Notes under the pieces: model-generated
Told to the model about the DNA's origin: nothing
The model's database searches: none
What the model saw: only the letters and a program-made list of their open reading frames with translations
Position numbers and translations under genes: made by a program
NCBI GenBank assembly: GCA_029959365.1
Contig: JASCOA010000014.1
Coordinates: 1-44,927 of the forward strand
DNA length: 44,927 nt
DNA from: Microbacteriaceae bacterium PS02343
GTDB taxonomy: Bacteria; Actinomycetota; Actinomycetes; Actinomycetales; Microbacteriaceae
Direction: 5' to 3'
In this document: piece after piece, positions 41,426-44,927 of the stretch
Layout: every line of letters begins with the position of its first letter
Position numbering within the stretch: the stretch's first letter is position 1

Positions 41426-41520
41426 GTGGTCTCCGGTCCGTCGGTGGTGCGCTCGGGTGGTTGGGGGTGCCGCGCCCCCTGCTGTGCGGGGTGCTGCTGC
41501 GACCCGTCCGACGCTAGGCG

Positions 41521-41539
41521 GTGTTGATTTCACCAACAT
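41521..41539 (-). promoter_or_regulatory. Conserved 19-bp purine-locus element, copy D (ABC importer)
   Basis: Read toward the binding-protein gene the site is ATGTTGGTGAAATCAACAC, followed by CGCC. It keeps both ends (ATGT and ATCAACAYCGC) of copies A-C but differs in the centre. The start codon is 95 bp downstream, further away than in the other copies. The surrounding gap 41426-41738 has no gene. Confidence 0.6.
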
Positions 41540-41549
41540 TCGCGTTCAC

Positions 41550-41565
41550 GTTTCCGGCGCGTTAC
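41550..41565 (-). promoter_or_regulatory. Perfect GlnR consensus box upstream of the ABC importer
   Basis: On the reverse strand the site reads GTAAC-GCGCCG-GAAAC, a perfect GTNAC-N6-GAAAC. It lies 10 bp upstream of the 19-bp element and 124 bp before the binding-protein start, a normal activator position. Confidence 0.65.
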
Positions 41566-41738
41566 ATCTCGGCGGGATGCGCAGATCCGCCGGGTCGCCC
41601 GCCCGCGGCGCATCCTCGCGGGTGCCGCATCGGCGCATCCGCTCGGCTGCCCGCTCGTCCGGGCCCGCGTGGCAGCATCGGCGGCGATGCGGACCGGCGC
41701 CGCTCAGCGCGTGCGGCGGCGACGAGGCCCGGCGCGGC

Positions 41739-43148
41739 TCAGTGCGGGTGGCGGCCGAGCCGCTCCGCCACGAGGGGCAGGCCGGCGTGGATGCGGGCGC
41801 TCGCCTCAGCCGCGAGCGGGCTGGTCGAGCCGGCACCGTTCGCGACGAGCTCGCCGCCCACGTAGACGCCGCGCAGGTTGCGCAGCCCGCAGGCCAGCAC
41901 GTAGCTGCGCACCGGGTGCCAGAGCGGACCGATGTCGGGCACGAGCGGGTCGACGACCACGAAGTCGGCCAGCTTGCCCGCCTCGAGGCTGCCGACGCGG
42001 TCGTCGACGCCCAGGATCTCGGCGCCGCCGAGCGTGTGCAGCCGCAGCACCTGCTCCGGCATCATCGACAGCGGGTCCTTCGTGCGGGCGCGCTGCATGA
42101 ACAGGCCCGTGCGCATGTTCTGCCAGGGGTCCGAGACGTCGGTGCAGGCCTGGTCGTCGAGGCCGATGCCCACCTTCATGCCCTTCGCCAGCATCTCCGG
42201 CACGAGCGCGATGCCCGAGGCAAGCCGGCCGTTCGAGGCGGGCTGCCACGACATCGAGGCACCGCCGGCCGCGGCCTGCTCGATGATCTCGTCGGTGGTC
42301 TGGATGAAGTGTCCGAACATCATGTCGGGCCCGAGTGCGCCGGCGTCGCGGTAGAGCGCGAACTTCGCCTGCTGCAGCGGGATCGCCTCGGGCGACTCCA
42401 GGAAGTGCGCCTGGTTCGTCACGCCGAAGCGCCGCATCGCCTCCACCTCGATCTCGGCGGCGTCGGGCCGCGGCGACCACTGCACCTGGCCCATGATCGA
42501 GGCGCCGAGCGCGAAGTCGGGGTCCATCGTGCGGGTGTGCGCGACCGAGGCGCCGAAGCGCTCCAGGATCTCCTCGTCGCTGCCGGCGGTCGCGTCCATG
42601 CCGATCGAGTCGACGAAGCGGATGCCAGCATCGCGAGCGCCGTCGGCCTGCCTCGTGTGGTACTCCAGCTGCCGCAGCTGCGCGGTGCCGGAGCGCTTGC
42701 CGTCGACCATCGACTCCCACGCCTGCAGCGGGTCGGTGAAGTTGTACGCGGTCGTCACGCCGTTGCCGAGGAAGTCGAGGGCGCCGTGCAGCGTCGACCA
42801 GTAGACGTCCTCGGGCGTGGCGGCCGAGGTCATGCCGAGCATCGAGTCGCACCAGCCGTAGAGGGTGTCGGCCACGCCGAGCCCGCGCAGGCCGCTCGTG
42901 AAGAGGTGCGAGTGCGACGAGACGAAGCCGGGCGCCACGAAGGAGCCGGCGACGTCGAGGATCTCCGGAGCGGATGCGGCGCTCGCCGCGTCTGCTGCGC
43001 CGGCGCGCACCTCGGCCGGGGCGTCGCCCTCGCCGATCGCGGCGATGCGGCCGTCGATCACGAGCATCCAGCCGCGCTCGATGTAGCCGGGGTCGTCGGT
43101 GCCGGCGGGCACCGTGATCAGGCGGGCGTTGACGACGAGCAGGCTCAT
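41739..43148 (-). CDS. Deaminase-type amidohydrolase (nucleobase deaminase-like)
   Basis: A 469-residue metal-dependent hydrolase of the TrzN/SAH deaminase/8-oxoguanine deaminase superfamily. Seen: the metal pair H79-x-H81 in VSSHSHLFTSGLRG, NQAHFLE and FGHFIQTTDE for later His, and IGLDDQACTD with the catalytic Asp. It ends with LGVDDRVGSLEAGKLADFVVVD, as is usual for the family. In this cluster guanine, 8-oxoguanine or a related base is a fitting substrate, which is inference. A GlnR box lies 48 bp upstream of its start, shared with the divergent permease. Confidence 0.82.
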   Translation of the reverse strand: MSLLVVNARLITVPAGTDDPGYIERGWMLVIDGRIAAIGEGDAPAEVRAGAADAASAASAPEILDVAGSFVAPGFVSSHSHLFTSGLRGLGVADTLYGWCDSMLGMTSAATPEDVYWSTLHGALDFLGNGVTTAYNFTDPLQAWESMVDGKRSGTAQLRQLEYHTRQADGARDAGIRFVDSIGMDATAGSDEEILERFGASVAHTRTMDPDFALGASIMGQVQWSPRPDAAEIEVEAMRRFGVTNQAHFLESPEAIPLQQAKFALYRDAGALGPDMMFGHFIQTTDEIIEQAAAGGASMSWQPASNGRLASGIALVPEMLAKGMKVGIGLDDQACTDVSDPWQNMRTGLFMQRARTKDPLSMMPEQVLRLHTLGGAEILGVDDRVGSLEAGKLADFVVVDPLVPDIGPLWHPVRSYVLACGLRNLRGVYVGGELVANGAGSTSPLAAEASARIHAGLPLVAERLGRHPH

Positions 43149-43196
43149 GATGCGACCTCTTCCGTGGTGGTTCGCCTCGCACGCTAGCCCGCGGAT

Positions 43197-43212
43197 GTTT
43201 CGGGGCGGTCAC
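43197..43212 (-). promoter_or_regulatory. Perfect GlnR consensus box between the amidohydrolase and the APC permease
   Basis: On the reverse strand it reads GTGAC-CGCCCC-GAAAC, a perfect match to GTNAC-N6-GAAAC. It lies 48 bp before the amidohydrolase start and 112 bp before the divergent permease start, so it could serve both. No 19-bp element was found in this gap. Confidence 0.65.
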
Positions 43213-43324
43213 GCGCACCGCTGCCCCGCAGCTGTCGCGTGCATCCGCTCGGCCCAGCGGCTAGCCTTGGCGGCTGTTCCGACGGATGCGCCCGGCGCGT
43301 CCACCCGCACCACGAGGGAGTCCC

Positions 43325-44836
43325 ATGGCCCGGCGCGTCAAGCCCATCGAGACGGCGCTCGCCGACGCCAACGCCAGCGGACGCTCGCTCAAGCGCTCCC
43401 TCGGCACCGCCGACCTCGCGCTCATGGGCGTGGCCGTCGCGGTCGGCGCCGGCATCTTCTCGGTCGGGGCCCGGGCCGCGGCCGACTTCGCGGGGCCCGC
43501 GGTGATCGTGTCGTTCATCCTCGCCGCCCTCACCTGCGGCCTGGCGATCATGTGCTACGCCGAGTTCGCGGCCGCGATGCCCGTCGCCGGCAGCGCCTAC
43601 GCCTTCACCTACGCGAGCGTCGGCGAGTTCGCGGCGTGGCTGATCGGGTGGAACCTGATCCTCGAGATGTTCACCGCGGCGGCCGTGATCGCCAAGTACT
43701 GGGGCGTCTACCTCAGCCAGGTCTTCGAGCTCTGGAACGTGCCCATCCCGCCGACCGTCGACCTGTTCGGCATCGAGGTCAGCTGGCCCGCCTTCGTGAT
43801 CGTCGCCGTGTTCACGGTGCTGCTCGTGCTCGGCACGCAGCTCACCGCGCGCGTGGGCAGCGTCTTCACGATCATCAAGGTCGCGATCGTGCTCTTCGTC
43901 ATCGTCGTCGGCTTCTTCTACGTGAAGGGCGCGAACTTCACGCCCTTCGTGCCCGAGGCGATCCCGAGCGAGACGCCGGACGAGGGCGTCTGGCTGCAGT
44001 CGGCGTTCTCCTTCCTCACCGGTGCCGCCCCGGCCCAGTACGGCGTCTTCGGCGTGCTCGCCGGCGCCGCGCTCGTCTTCTTCGCGTTCATCGGCTTCGA
44101 CGTGGTCGCGACCAGCGCCGAGGAGGTCAAGGACCCGCAGCGCCGCCTGCCGCGCGGCATCTTCCTCGGCCTCGGCATCGTCACGGTGCTCTACGTGCTC
44201 GTCTCGATCGTGCTCACCGGCATGGTGCCGCACACCGAGATGGCGGCGCAGGAGGACAAGTCGCTCGCGACCGCCTTCGCGCTCGTCGGCGCCGACTGGG
44301 CCGCGGGCGTCATCTCCGTCGGCGCACTCGCCGGACTGACGACCGTGGTGATGGTGCTGCTGCTCGGCCTCTCGCGCATCCTCTTCTCGATGAGCCGCGA
44401 CGGCCTGCTGCCGAAGGGCCTCTCGAAGGTCTCGAAGCGCCAGACCCCCGCACGCCTGCAGATCGGCGCCGGCCTCGCCGTGGCGCTCGTCGCGGCGTTC
44501 TTCGACGTGGGCGTGCTCGAGGAGCTCATCAACATCGGCACGCTCTCGGCCTTCGTCATGGTGAGCATCGGCGTCGTCGTGCTGCGCCGCAAGCGCCCCG
44601 ATATCGAGCGCCCGTTCAAGGTGCCGTTCTCGCCGGTGCTGCCGATCCTGTCGGCGCTGCTGTGCTTCTGGCTGATGCTCAACCTCGCCAACCTCACCTG
44701 GGTGCTCTTCGCCGGCTGGGTCGTGGTCGGCGTCGGCATCTACTACGCCTACGGCCGCAGCCACTCCCGCCTGGGCCGGGGCGAGGCGCTGTCCCCGGCC
44801 GACACCGAGCTCCCCGGCGGCGGCGCGGCGCACTGA
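43325..44836 (+). CDS. APC-family amino acid permease (cationic amino acid transporter-like)
   Basis: A 503-residue membrane transporter with about 12 helices. Helix 1 has the APC motif GVAVAVGAGIFSVGARAA. Later come CYAEFAAAMPVAGSAYAFTYASVGEFAAWLIGW, FFAFIGFDVVATSAEEVKDPQRRLPRGI and SRDGLLPKGLSKV, all typical of the YfnA/CAT-like branch. It would import amino acids or related amines with protons. The ATG follows GAGGGA. A GlnR box in the shared upstream region suggests nitrogen control; the link to purines is by position only. Confidence 0.9.
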   Translation: MARRVKPIETALADANASGRSLKRSLGTADLALMGVAVAVGAGIFSVGARAAADFAGPAVIVSFILAALTCGLAIMCYAEFAAAMPVAGSAYAFTYASVGEFAAWLIGWNLILEMFTAAAVIAKYWGVYLSQVFELWNVPIPPTVDLFGIEVSWPAFVIVAVFTVLLVLGTQLTARVGSVFTIIKVAIVLFVIVVGFFYVKGANFTPFVPEAIPSETPDEGVWLQSAFSFLTGAAPAQYGVFGVLAGAALVFFAFIGFDVVATSAEEVKDPQRRLPRGIFLGLGIVTVLYVLVSIVLTGMVPHTEMAAQEDKSLATAFALVGADWAAGVISVGALAGLTTVVMVLLLGLSRILFSMSRDGLLPKGLSKVSKRQTPARLQIGAGLAVALVAAFFDVGVLEELINIGTLSAFVMVSIGVVVLRRKRPDIERPFKVPFSPVLPILSALLCFWLMLNLANLTWVLFAGWVVVGVGIYYAYGRSHSRLGRGEALSPADTELPGGGAAH

Positions 44837-44887
44837 GCGCTGGCGCCGCGCACGCCACACCCGACGCAACCGTCAACTTCGGCGCTC

Positions 44888-44927
44888 GGCGACGACTTCG
44901 ACGTCGTGCTTCGCCGAAGTCGTCGCC
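44888..44927. terminator. Hairpin at the right edge, repeat related to 29588
   Basis: GGCGACGACTTCG (44888-44900) and its exact complement CGAAGTCGTCGCC (44915-44927) form a 13-bp stem with a 14-base loop. It begins 52 bp after the permease stop and ends at the window edge. No T-run is visible. It may be a terminator or a REP-like element, since the left arm recurs at 29588-29608. Confidence 0.6.

Noticed and set aside
41426-41539. Longer start for the substrate-binding protein at 41539
   Set aside because: It would place 38 non-signal residues before a normal lipoprotein signal peptide and would run across the 19-bp element.
1-44927. tRNA, rRNA, insertion sequence, prophage or integrase
   Set aside because: I looked for cloverleaf sequences, transposase or integrase motifs and long terminal inverted repeats and found none.

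Overview
The window is about 45 kb of very GC-rich DNA. Most genes overlap by 4 bp (ATGA or GTGA), GTG/TTG starts are common, and two-component, MarR, TetR and XRE-cupin regulators are frequent. This fits a high-GC actinobacterium. Microbacteriaceae is my best guess from codon use and gene content, but that is inference. I see no rRNA, tRNA, CRISPR array, transposase or phage gene.

The left part (1-20.8 kb) is ordinary accessory chromosome. It starts with a kdpD that has lost its N-terminus and is joined to a partial copy of a gene lying 28 kb further on, followed by kdpE. Next come two MarR regulators divergent from three small genes of unknown function, then a TetR regulator. A methyltransferase-like membrane protein is coupled to an unrecognised protein with barrel-like repeats. 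A GH13 enzyme, a lectin-like protein, a quinone oxidoreductase with its MarR, and a CDF metal transporter with its ArsR sensor follow. A secreted M23-like protein, a DsbA-like thioredoxin, an NAD(P)H oxidoreductase, a NarL-type two-component pair and several membrane proteins complete this part.

The right part (20.8-44.8 kb) is a nearly complete purine-degradation supercluster. Adenine deaminase gives hypoxanthine. Xanthine dehydrogenase (an FAD subunit plus a fused FeS/Mo subunit, with XdhC and a MobA-like maturation factor) gives urate. HpxO makes 5-hydroxyisourate, and a fused OHCU decarboxylase/HIU hydrolase makes allantoin. AllB then makes allantoate, AllC makes ureidoglycine, and a PucG-type aminotransferase makes oxalurate plus glycine. 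Two amidases lie inside the allB operon: an acetamidase/formamidase and an AtzH-like/amidase-signature fusion. They may handle oxalurate and its products, since no FdrA-type oxamate carbamoyltransferase or urease is present. An ABC importer of the NMT1 class, a further deaminase-type amidohydrolase, an APC permease and an XRE-cupin regulator complete the locus.

The intergenic regions of the purine cluster share two signals. One is a 19-bp element, seen four times in front of hpxO, uraDH, the xanthine dehydrogenase genes and the ABC importer, always in the same orientation to the gene. The other is GTNAC-N6-GAAAC, the consensus of the actinobacterial nitrogen regulator GlnR, with three perfect and several near-perfect copies. 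Together they suggest one purine regulon under both specific and global nitrogen control. A third, unrelated signal is the 9-mer GCATCCGCT (AGCGGATGC on the other strand), found about 40 times by eye across the window in both genes and gaps.
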